DNA from: JBBDXA01 sp040902585
Lineage (GTDB): Bacteria > Planctomycetota > Phycisphaerae > Phycisphaerales > Phycisphaeraceae
DNA: 7,099 bases
Assembly: GCA_040902585.1 (NCBI GenBank)
Contig: JBBDXA010000056.1
Location: 1 to 7,099, forward strand
Direction of reading: 5' to 3'
Shown here one piece after another: positions 1-6,343 of the stretch; the stretch's first letter is position 1, and the number at the start of each line of letters is the position of its first letter. The translations under genes and the position numbers were made by a program. The notes below the pieces were generated by a model. It was given only the letters and a program-made list of their open reading frames with translations. It searched no databases and was not told the origin of the DNA.

Positions 1-237
1 TGGCACCCCAACTGATCATGCCACATAATAGGGTCACGCCCGCTGATTCGACCGACCCCCATTAGAATCGTCGCTGGTCTCGTGGTAAGCTATGGTGCGT
101 CGTTCGAAAGAGAAGCGAGCCACGTGAGGCTCGCATTTCGAACGGATCATGCGGATCATGTCGAGAGAACGAGAAGCCTTTCCAATCACCTTTTCACTTC
201 GCTCGACAAACACTTCACCCCTGTTCATTCATTGAAC
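1..237. other. Non-coding leader region, no supported gene
   Basis: No convincing gene is seen here. Short open frames on both strands have no ribosome binding site and no recognisable protein features. No clear -35/-10 pair stands out. The only notable content is the hairpin and tandem repeat at 101-160. The promoter of the following PEP-CTERM gene is presumably here, but I cannot place it. Confidence 0.6.
101..160. repeat. Structured leader: long imperfect hairpin plus 9-bp tandem repeat
   Basis: Upstream of the PEP-CTERM gene, CGTTCGAAA (101-109) is the exact reverse complement of TTTCGAACG (136-144). Nested inside, GCGAGCC (115-121) pairs with GGCTCGC (128-134) around a six-base loop, with an internal bulge of five bases on the left and one on the right. 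The loop begins inside a CACGTG palindrome (121-126). Directly overlapping the right arm, CGGATCATG occurs twice in tandem (143-151 and 152-160). No T-run follows, so it is not a standard intrinsic terminator. It could be a 5' UTR structure, a protein-binding site or the 3' end of a gene outside the window. The pairing is seen directly; any role is inference. Confidence 0.6.
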
Positions 238-244
238 AAAGGAG
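238..244 (+). promoter_or_regulatory. Ribosome binding site deciding the PEP-CTERM start
   Basis: AAAGGAG is a strong Shine-Dalgarno match. It abuts the ATG at 245 with no spacer but lies six bases before the second in-frame ATG at 251. Normal spacing favours 251 as the start. Confidence 0.75.
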
Positions 245-250
245 ATGGCC

Positions 251-1525
251 ATGACTGCTGCTCGCTCCCGTCCTTCCGTCCGCCTTGGCGCGCTGACCGC
301 CCTGGTTGTGACCTTGTCATTCACCATGCAGGCCCAGGCTGGTCTGTTTCAGATCAACGCGATGAGCGGCGATGCCACATCAGGCATCAGCTCGTCGAAG
401 ACCTACACCCATGCCTTTGATCTCAACCGCGGCGGGACCGATCCGCTGGGCGGCAATGATGCCCTGGCCTTGACCATCAACGGCGTTCTCTTCTCCAGCG
501 CTGCCACCAGCGCGGGCGGCACCGATGCGCTGCACGGCGGCTCCTTCACCGCCACCGGCATGAACGCCACCTTCAACGGTCACAACCCCGGCGTCACCGG
601 CGGCGCGGGCGACCTGATCGATGACTTCTTCCACAACGGCAACGGCAACGGCGGCGCCACGCCCGGCACGGAAGTCATCACCCTCACCGGCCTGACCGCC
701 GGCCAGGTCTACAAGACCGTCTTCTACGTCGGCGGGTTCGGCACCAACGCCCAGGACATCACCTTCAGCGACAACGGCGCGACCTACCCCGGCGTGCCCC
801 GCAACGGCGGACTCAGCCCCGGCGCCAGGCTCGAATACACTTTCGTCGCTTCAGGGGCCGGCAGCATGACCTACACCTTCGACGCTCAGTCCAACGGCGA
901 CTCGTTTCACCAGTACGGCTTCACCAATGAAGTGGTGACCGGCGTCACGCCGATCGCGGGCCTCTTCAACACCGGCGTGGACAACAGCGGCGCGGTCCTG
1001 GGCGACAGCGTGAATGATCCGCACTACGCCATCATCCTGCAGCCGGCACCCGGCGGTCTGACCGATACGACCATTCCCGCCGACGGCTTCCCGATTCCGC
1101 CCTGGGTCGCCAACAGCGCCACCTCGCGCTGGATCACGCCCAACACCAACGACGGCAACGGCCCGGTCGGTTCCTACACCTACCGCACCACCTTTGACCT
1201 GATCGACGTCGATCTGAGCACCGTCGTCATCCAAGGCCTCTGGGCTTCCGACAACGGTGGCACGGACATCCTCATCAACGGCCTGTCCACAGGCTCCACC
1301 AACGGTGGCTTCGGCAGCCTGACGGCGTTCACCATCAACAGCGGCTTTGTCCTGGGTCTGAACACCCTCGACTTCGTCCTGAACAACGACGGCCCACCCG
1401 GCCCCACCGGCCTGCGCGTGGAAGGCCTCAGCGGCTTTGCCAACATCGCCGTGCCTGAACCGGCCACCGGCATGCTGCTGGTGCTGGCGGGTGGGGCGCT
1501 GCTCCGCCGTCGCCGCGCGGCTTGA
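251..1525 (+). CDS. Secreted PEP-CTERM sorting domain protein with two beta-rich modules
   Basis: This is a secreted surface or envelope protein. Residues are counted from the upstream ATG at 245; the ATG at 251 (residue 3) is preferred because it has proper spacing from AAAGGAG, giving 424 residues. A signal peptide has Arg at 7, 9 and 13, a hydrophobic core at about 15-27 and a likely cleavage after AQA (30-32). The mature part is rich in Gly, Asn, Thr and Asp, without Cys, and seems to hold two modules: about 33-230, with an NGNGNGG run near 131, and about 236-398, with W-A-S-D-N-G-G-T-D-I-L-I-N-G at 333-346, resembling beta-sandwich domains seen in other planctomycete PEP-CTERM proteins. 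The tail is a classical PEP-CTERM signal: VPEP at 403-406, a hydrophobic stretch, then RRRR at 421-424. In known systems exosortase removes this tail; no exosortase is in the window. Substrate and role are unknown. A hairpin terminator follows. Confidence 0.9.
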   Translation: MTAARSRPSVRLGALTALVVTLSFTMQAQAGLFQINAMSGDATSGISSSKTYTHAFDLNRGGTDPLGGNDALALTINGVLFSSAATSAGGTDALHGGSFTATGMNATFNGHNPGVTGGAGDLIDDFFHNGNGNGGATPGTEVITLTGLTAGQVYKTVFYVGGFGTNAQDITFSDNGATYPGVPRNGGLSPGARLEYTFVASGAGSMTYTFDAQSNGDSFHQYGFTNEVVTGVTPIAGLFNTGVDNSGAVLGDSVNDPHYAIILQPAPGGLTDTTIPADGFPIPPWVANSATSRWITPNTNDGNGPVGSYTYRTTFDLIDVDLSTVVIQGLWASDNGGTDILINGLSTGSTNGGFGSLTAFTINSGFVLGLNTLDFVLNNDGPPGPTGLRVEGLSGFANIAVPEPATGMLLVLAGGALLRRRRAA

Positions 1526-1568
1526 GCCGACGCATCAGATTCAATCTCAAGTTCATTGCACAACGAAC

Positions 1569-1599
1569 AAAACCTCGCCTGTTGCAGGCGAGGTTTTTT
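1569..1599. terminator. Bidirectional intrinsic terminator between convergent genes
   Basis: AACCTCGCCT (1571-1580) pairs perfectly with AGGCGAGGTT (1586-1595) around the five-base loop GTTGC. On the + strand the stem runs into six T (1594-1599), giving an intrinsic terminator 43 bases after the PEP-CTERM stop. On the - strand the same stem is followed by TTTTGTT, so it can also end the transcript of the small gene whose stop is at 1646. The structure is seen directly. Confidence 0.9.
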
Positions 1600-1645
1600 C
1601 ATGTCGATCGGTGCCACGGCTCGTGCACTTTCACGGTCGCATTGA

Positions 1646-1885
1646 TTATTCCGTGACTCCGACAATGAGCGCCAATGCGAGGAAAGTGCCAAGCACCAGG
1701 TATTCAATGGTCACAATGGCCGTGGGTGTGCCCGGCAGGCCGGGGTTGGTGGGGACAGGAGGCACCACCGCGCCATCGGTCATGGCGGAGGCTCTGGCGG
1801 GCGACTGGACGGCGGACTTCAGGGGCGAATTCCGGGTCAGGGCGAAGTTCGATTGGGCGGCGGCATGGAGGCGGGAGAGTTGCAT
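1646..1885 (-). CDS. Small single-pass membrane protein, class III (Flp) pilin-like motif
   Basis: This is a 79-residue protein that I do not recognise as a named family. The first 55 residues are polar, with a Pro-rich stretch around 42-54 (VPPVPTNPGLPGTP). Residues 57-77 form one hydrophobic segment beginning T-I-E-Y (59-62) and running to the C-terminal GVTE. An I-E-Y or T-E-Y at the start of a hydrophobic helix is typical of Flp/Tad-type (class III) prepilins, where Glu is residue +5 after peptidase cleavage. That would put the cut after Ala56, although Gly is usual there. Against this, the leader would be very long and the tail after the helix is missing. A good ribosome binding site supports it as a real gene. 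It is convergent with the PEP-CTERM gene and divergent from the membrane/spermidine-synthase gene. No pilus assembly genes are nearby, so pilin identity is only a suggestion. Confidence 0.6.
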   Translation of the reverse strand: MQLSRLHAAAQSNFALTRNSPLKSAVQSPARASAMTDGAVVPPVPTNPGLPGTPTAIVTIEYLVLGTFLALALIVGVTE

Positions 1886-1888
1886 GGT

Positions 1889-1896
1889 TCACCTTT
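1889..1896 (-). promoter_or_regulatory. Ribosome binding site of the small membrane protein
   Basis: Read on the - strand, AAAGGTGA lies just before the ATG at 1885, with AAAGG ending six bases from the start codon. This is the main evidence that the small frame is translated. Confidence 0.7.
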
Positions 1897-2167
1897 GAGG
1901 TTGGGAGGACGCTGCTGATTCCACAGGGTTATCCGCGTTCCCATCGCTGCGTTGCATGCAAAGGTCAAACATTCGGCGGCGGCCCCCGCAAGCCCCTTCC
2001 GCAATGGCATTCGCCCTGCCGCGTTGGTTTCCCAACCGACGATATGATGGTCCGCTCGCCCCCGGCCCCCGGCCACCGCCGACTGCTTAGTGTAGTGCTT
2101 CAGAATGGCGTGACAGTTTCATGAACGAGCCGCCGCTCGTCCTCCGCCTGCCTCTGGATTTTTCTCC
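1897..2167. other. Divergent intergenic region with minor palindromes
   Basis: This gap must hold promoters for the small gene on the - strand and the large gene on the + strand, but I see no pair of consensus hexamers. Visible details are a 10-bp perfect palindrome TTGCATGCAA (1952-1961), a short inverted repeat GTTGG/CCAAC (2023-2027, 2032-2036) just before a TATGAT (2043-2048) that could be a -10 element without a good -35, a tandem GCCCCCG (2058-2071), and a six-bp hairpin ACGAGC/GCTCGT (2125-2130, 2135-2140). None is strong enough to name as a regulatory site. Confidence 0.4.
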
Positions 2168-4777
2168 ATGGTGCGATTCGCCCTTACGATTTTCCTCAGC
2201 GCCTTTCTCCTCTTCCAGGTGCAGCCGTTGATCGGCAGGTACATCCTGCCGTGGTTCGGTGGGACGAATAACGTCTGGACCACGTGCCTGCTCTTTTTCC
2301 AGATCGTGCTGTTGGGCGGTTATGCCTACGCCCACTTCCTGGGCAAGATGCCCAAGAAGAAGCAGGCGATGGTGCATCTGACGCTGCTGGTTTTGACGCT
2401 GCCCTTTCTGCCGATCGCGCCGTCGGTGGGCTGGAAGCCGGGGCCGGAAAACGAACCGACGCTGCGCATCCTGCTGCTGCTGCTGGTGACGCTGGGGCTG
2501 CCCTATCTGGTGCTTTCGACCACGGGCCCGCTGTTGCAGAACTGGTTTGCGGTGACGAACCCGGGGCGCTCGCCGTATCGGCTGTACGCGCTGTCGAATG
2601 TGGGTTCGCTGCTGGCGCTCATCACTTTTCCGATCCTGGTGGAGCCGAATCTGTCGCGATGGCAGCAGGTGTTGTTCTGGTCGATCGGGTTTGCCGGCTT
2701 CGCGCTGTGCTGCGGGTGGTGCGCGGTGGTGCTGTGGAAGGATTCGGCATCCGTCGACCCTTCAGCGACTACCGATGCGAAGGGAAAACCGGAGCAAGCG
2801 CCACTGCAACTCGGCGCGAAGACGAAGGCAATGCCCGCCAGTACACCGCCGCCGCCCGCGCCTTCGCCGCTGCTCATTGCCATGTGGCTCGGTCTGGCGA
2901 CGTGCGGCTCCGCCATGCTTCTGGCGACGACCAATCAGCTCACGTGCGACACCGTGCCCGTGCCGTTCCTCTGGGTGATTCCGCTGGCGCTTTATCTGAT
3001 CACCTTCATCATCTGCTTCGACAGCGAGCGGTGGTACATCCGCCCGGTGTTCGGCGGGCTGCTCGTCGTCTCCGTTCCCATTGCCGTGTACCTGCTCTTT
3101 GAAGGCGTCTCCGCGCCGCTGATGCAGCAGATCATCGGCTACAGCGTGGCCCTGTTCGCCTGCTGCATGACCTGTCACGGCGAGCTGGTGCGCTCGCGCC
3201 CGCATCCCCAATACCTGACGCTCTTCTACCTCACCATCTCCGCCGGCGGGGCCCTGGGCGGGCTGTTCGTCGCCGTCGTCGCGCCGATGACCTTCACTCA
3301 TTTCCACGAGTATCACTTCGCACTCTTCGGCTGCGTCGCCATCACTTTCCTCGCCTGGTTCCGCGAGGCCGTGACCGGCGCAGTGCCCAAGCATGCGCCG
3401 GCGGGCGGCTACCTCACTGCGATCATCGCCGTCGCCGTGGCCGTGATCGTCGCGTTCCTCGTCATGAAGGAACCGGTCACTGACTGGTCCGGTGCGGATG
3501 AATCCGTCTTCACGCAACTGAAGGAAGGCGTGAGCAACTACTGGGACGCCGCCAGCAAGCAGCGCGTCCTGAAGGACGTCGGGCCGATCGGAGTGGACGG
3601 CATCCGCAAGACCACCTTCATCAAGTTCAGCGCGGTGCTCGGACTGGTGTTGATCGCCGCGGGCGTGATCATCGATGAGATGCGCGCCAAGTCCGGGCGC
3701 AGGCCGGTGCTCTTCCTCGCCGGGCCTTCGATCGCCGTGCTCATCGCCGGCAATGCGCTCATCAAGAACATCAACGAAGAACGCGGGGATGTCATCTACC
3801 AGACCCGCAATTTCTACGGCGTGCTCCAGGTCAAACGCGACGAAAGTCACACCAACACCTTCGAAAACGACGAAGGCGATATCGTCTCTGAAGATATTGG
3901 CCCGTGGGTCCGCCTCGTTCACGGCCGCATCATGCACGGCTTCCAGTTCCGCCACGAAGGCGATCCCCTCCACCCCGCACGCCGCTGGCACACGTCCTAC
4001 TACGGGCCCAACAGCGGCGTGGGCCTGGCGATTCAGCGGCATCCCAAACGCCTGAGCACCGGCCCGACGTTGGAAGCGATGCACATCGGCGTCATCGGCC
4101 TGGGCACCGGCACCACCGCGACCTACGGCCGCAAGGGCGACCGTGTCCGCATCTACGAAATCAACCCCATCGTCGAGCACATCGCCCGCACCTACTTCAC
4201 TTACCTGGGCGATTCACCCGCCGAGGTGAAAGTCGTCCTCGGCGACGCCCGCATCATGCTCGAGCGCGAACGCGATCGCCAGGAGATTCAGAAGTTTGAC
4301 GTGCTCGCCGTGGACGCCTTTTCCAGCGATGCGATTCCCATTCACCTGCTCACGAAGGAGTGTGCCGCGCTCTACTTCGATCATCTCAATGACGACGGCA
4401 TTCTCGCCCTGCACATCTCCAATCGCTTCGTCAGGCTCGAAGGCGTCAGCTATGCCCTCGCAAAGCAAATGGGGGCCCGCGCGATCTACATCAACAACGA
4501 AGATGATGAAGACCACAACGACAAAGGCGTCAGCGGATCGACCTGGATCCTGCTGACGAAAAACGCAGCCTTCGCCGGGGACGAAGAGGTGATCGACGCA
4601 TCGGACCCCTGGCGGTCCGATGAGACGGTGACCGCTGCGAACATCGACAAGATCAAGAAGAAAATGAAGGACGAGGTGAAACGCGACAAGCTCCAGGTCG
4701 GCGACCCCAACCCCCATCACCCGCTGCACCTGTGGACCGATGACTTCGCCAGCCTGTGGGAACTGCTGCGGTTTTGA
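2168..4777 (+). CDS. Fused multi-spanning membrane / spermidine synthase-like protein
   Basis: The 869-residue protein has an N-terminal membrane part of roughly 14 helices and a C-terminal Rossmann methyltransferase-like domain of the spermidine synthase superfamily. It opens with the family signature (FLSAFLLFQVQPLIG, 9-23). Helices lie at about 4-20, 38-58, 68-85, 100-119, 139-159, 168-189, 233-254, 266-284, 292-311, 320-336, 347-373, 383-398, 413-433, 485-503 and 512-531. A hydrophilic linker rich in Pro and Lys (192-232) separates helices six and seven, and a soluble stretch (434-483) interrupts the later helices. In the C-terminal domain I see V-I-G-L-G-T-G-T (642-649, nucleotide-binding loop), acidic E664 in Y-E-I-N-P, G-D-A-R (692-695) and V-D-A-F-S-S-D (715-721). 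These fit the fused MFS/spermidine synthase family, but true aminopropyltransferase activity is unproven. The ATG is fixed by family alignment and by an in-frame stop at 2111-2113 with no start codon between. No Shine-Dalgarno is visible. Confidence 0.92.
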   Translation: MVRFALTIFLSAFLLFQVQPLIGRYILPWFGGTNNVWTTCLLFFQIVLLGGYAYAHFLGKMPKKKQAMVHLTLLVLTLPFLPIAPSVGWKPGPENEPTLRILLLLLVTLGLPYLVLSTTGPLLQNWFAVTNPGRSPYRLYALSNVGSLLALITFPILVEPNLSRWQQVLFWSIGFAGFALCCGWCAVVLWKDSASVDPSATTDAKGKPEQAPLQLGAKTKAMPASTPPPPAPSPLLIAMWLGLATCGSAMLLATTNQLTCDTVPVPFLWVIPLALYLITFIICFDSERWYIRPVFGGLLVVSVPIAVYLLFEGVSAPLMQQIIGYSVALFACCMTCHGELVRSRPHPQYLTLFYLTISAGGALGGLFVAVVAPMTFTHFHEYHFALFGCVAITFLAWFREAVTGAVPKHAPAGGYLTAIIAVAVAVIVAFLVMKEPVTDWSGADESVFTQLKEGVSNYWDAASKQRVLKDVGPIGVDGIRKTTFIKFSAVLGLVLIAAGVIIDEMRAKSGRRPVLFLAGPSIAVLIAGNALIKNINEERGDVIYQTRNFYGVLQVKRDESHTNTFENDEGDIVSEDIGPWVRLVHGRIMHGFQFRHEGDPLHPARRWHTSYYGPNSGVGLAIQRHPKRLSTGPTLEAMHIGVIGLGTGTTATYGRKGDRVRIYEINPIVEHIARTYFTYLGDSPAEVKVVLGDARIMLERERDRQEIQKFDVLAVDAFSSDAIPIHLLTKECAALYFDHLNDDGILALHISNRFVRLEGVSYALAKQMGARAIYINNEDDEDHNDKGVSGSTWILLTKNAAFAGDEEVIDASDPWRSDETVTAANIDKIKKKMKDEVKRDKLQVGDPNPHHPLHLWTDDFASLWELLRF

Positions 4778-4882
4778 GCACCATCCCGACAGGGTGGTGC
4801 TATTGGCGCTCGCACACCTGGTGCGGCGATGCACCCTCGACAAACGTGCGCTATCAGCACCACCCTGTCGGGATGGTGCTCA
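4775..4882. repeat. REP/BIME-like inverted repeat spanning both convergent stop codons
   Basis: Bases 4775-4801 are the exact reverse complement of 4856-4882: a perfect 27-bp inverted repeat around a 54-base centre. Each arm also folds on itself. AGCACCA (4777-4783) pairs with TGGTGCT (4795-4801), then after a bulged T the CCC/GGG pair closes a GACA loop; the right arm mirrors this. The centre holds a smaller hairpin, GGTGC/GCACC (4820-4824, 4831-4835), and partial inner pairing of GGCGC (4805-4809) with GCGCT (4848-4852). A bulged palindrome present as two inverted copies is the architecture of REP/BIME elements. The outermost triplets are the TGA stops of the flanking genes. There is no T-run, so a role in mRNA 3'-end protection or transcription blocking is inference. 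Confidence 0.85.
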
Positions 4883-6343
4883 CGCCATTAGTTCCCTCAC
4901 CGCCTGATGCTTCTCCACACCCGTGAGCCTCACATCCAGCCCGCGGAAGTGAACGGCCAGCTTCTCATGATCGATGCCCAGGCAGTGCAGGATCGTCGCT
5001 TGCAAATCATGCACATGCACCGGCTTCTCCGCGACGTGGAAGCCCAGTTCATCCGTCGAGCCGTGCGTGATGCCGGACTTGATCCCGCCGCCCGCCATCC
5101 AGAGAGTGAACGCCTGCGGATGATGATCGCGGCCTTTGCTGCGGCCCAGGGCGGCACTCGCTTCGACCATGGGCGTGCGCCCGAACTCGCCGCCCCAGAT
5201 GACGAGCGTGTCTTCGAGCAGGCCGCGCTGTTTCAGGTCCATGATGAGGGCGGCACTGGCCTGATCGGTTTTCTTCGCTTCGCCGCGCACGCCGCCTTCG
5301 ACGTTGCTGTGATGATCCCAGCCGGAGTGGTAGACCTGGATGAAGCGCACGCCGCGCTCGGCGAGTCGGCGGGCGAGCAGGCAGTTATTGGCGAAGGCCG
5401 CGCCGCCGTCGCCGGGCTTGGCGCCGTACATCTCCAGCGTCGCCGGCGTTTCCTTCGAAAAATCCATCAGCTCCGGTGCCCGCGTCTGCATGCGGAACGC
5501 CATCTCGTAGGCATTGATGCGGGTCTCGATCTCCGGGTCTAATACATTGTCTAGTTGCGTTTGATTGAGTGAACGGATGAGATCAAGCGAATCGCGCTGG
5601 GCCTTCATGTCAAAGCCGGGCGGATTGGAGACGTGGAGAATGGGATCGCCTTCGCCGCGAAAGGGAACGCCCTGGTGCGTGGAAGGGAGCATTCCGCTGG
5701 ACCACATCGCCGCCCCGCCGCTGAGACTGTCGCCGCTCTTGAGCACGACGAACGCGGGCAGATCATTCGCCTCGCTGCCGATGCCATAGCTCAGCCACGA
5801 CCCCATGCTGGGCCTACCGGGCACGCCGCTACCGGTGTTCATGAAGAGCTGGGCCGGTGCGTGATTGAATAGATCCGTATGTACGGACTTCACAATTGAA
5901 ATGTCATCGACGATTCTTCCCAGATGCGGCAGCACTTCGGCAAGCTCCGCGCCGCTCTGGCCGTGCCGGGCGAACTTGAAGCGCGGGCCGAGCACCGCTG
6001 CATCAGGCTGAATGAACGCGTACCGCTGCCCCTTGATCACCGAAGGCGGCAGCGGCTTGCCTTCCAACTCCGCGAGCTTGGGCTTGTAGTCGAACATATC
6101 AAGCTGGCTGGGCGCGCCGGCCATGAAGAGAAAAATGACGCGCTTGGCCTTGGGCCGGAAGTGCGGCGGCGTCGGCTGGGCGGCCCGCGAAGGCTCGGCG
6201 GCGCGGGCCAGGCGCGAGGCGACGCCATCGGCGATCAGCGACGCCAGCGCGATCTTGCCGACGCCCAGGCCGCAGTCGCGGAAGAAGTGCCGGCGGGTGC
6301 GATGTTTCAAGTTGGATTCCGTCTGCATGTTCATTCCGTTCAC
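4880..6343 (-). CDS. DUF1501 protein, Tat-exported, alkaline phosphatase/sulfatase-like fold
   Basis: This 487-residue DUF1501 protein belongs to a family related in fold to alkaline phosphatases and sulfatases and very abundant in Planctomycetes; no reaction is established. A twin-arginine signal is clear: T-R-R-H-F-F-R (16-22), a hydrophobic stretch (about 24-41) and a likely cleavage near 47-50, so it should be exported folded. Family motifs follow in order: V-I-F-L-F-M-A-G-A-P-S-Q-L-D-M-F-D (69-85), W-D-H-H (342-345), W-G-G-E-F-G-R-T-P (383-391), G-R-D-H-H-P (404-409) and V-H-V-H-D-L-Q-A-T-I-L-H (442-453). The His/Asp clusters are candidate metal ligands. Length and both ends are normal for the family. 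The first possible start is GTG at 6343, overlapping the TGA of the DUF1553 gene as GTGA; in-frame ATGs at 6334 and 6328 are alternatives. Translational coupling is likely. Confidence 0.92.
   Translation of the reverse strand: MNGMNMQTESNLKHRTRRHFFRDCGLGVGKIALASLIADGVASRLARAAEPSRAAQPTPPHFRPKAKRVIFLFMAGAPSQLDMFDYKPKLAELEGKPLPPSVIKGQRYAFIQPDAAVLGPRFKFARHGQSGAELAEVLPHLGRIVDDISIVKSVHTDLFNHAPAQLFMNTGSGVPGRPSMGSWLSYGIGSEANDLPAFVVLKSGDSLSGGAAMWSSGMLPSTHQGVPFRGEGDPILHVSNPPGFDMKAQRDSLDLIRSLNQTQLDNVLDPEIETRINAYEMAFRMQTRAPELMDFSKETPATLEMYGAKPGDGGAAFANNCLLARRLAERGVRFIQVYHSGWDHHSNVEGGVRGEAKKTDQASAALIMDLKQRGLLEDTLVIWGGEFGRTPMVEASAALGRSKGRDHHPQAFTLWMAGGGIKSGITHGSTDELGFHVAEKPVHVHDLQATILHCLGIDHEKLAVHFRGLDVRLTGVEKHQAVRELMA

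Noticed and set aside
1..16. Sigma-54-like promoter (TGGCAC at the very start)
   Set aside because: TGGCAC matches the -24 element, but the -12 position reads CTGA instead of TTGC, and it is more than 230 bases from the gene, at the window edge.
34..228. Open frame on the - strand in the leader region
   Set aside because: It covers the hairpin and tandem repeat, has no recognisable motif and no good ribosome binding site.
82..420. Open frame on the + strand overlapping the start of the PEP-CTERM gene
   Set aside because: No ribosome binding site, no protein features, and it overlaps a well-supported gene in another frame.
635..652. Three tandem AACGGC units in the PEP-CTERM gene as a possible regulatory repeat
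   Set aside because: It encodes an Asn-Gly run consistent with the low-complexity Gly/Asn-rich protein, so coding content explains it.
2024..2048. TTGGTT ... TATGAT as promoter of the membrane protein gene
   Set aside because: The spacer is only 13 bases and the -35 match is poor; kept only as a note in the intergenic entry.
2762..4180. Long 472-codon open frame antisense to the membrane protein gene
   Set aside because: Its composition (Ala, Asp, Glu, Gly, His rich, no domain) is typical of a shadow frame in GC-rich coding DNA; the + strand gene has clear family motifs.
4775..4882. Inverted repeat as ends of an insertion sequence or short CRISPR-like array
   Set aside because: The 54-base centre has no open frame and there are only two inverted copies with no spacer series.
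4907..5542. 211-codon + strand frame opposite DUF1501
   Set aside because: Shadow of the DUF1501 gene; no motifs and no ribosome binding site.
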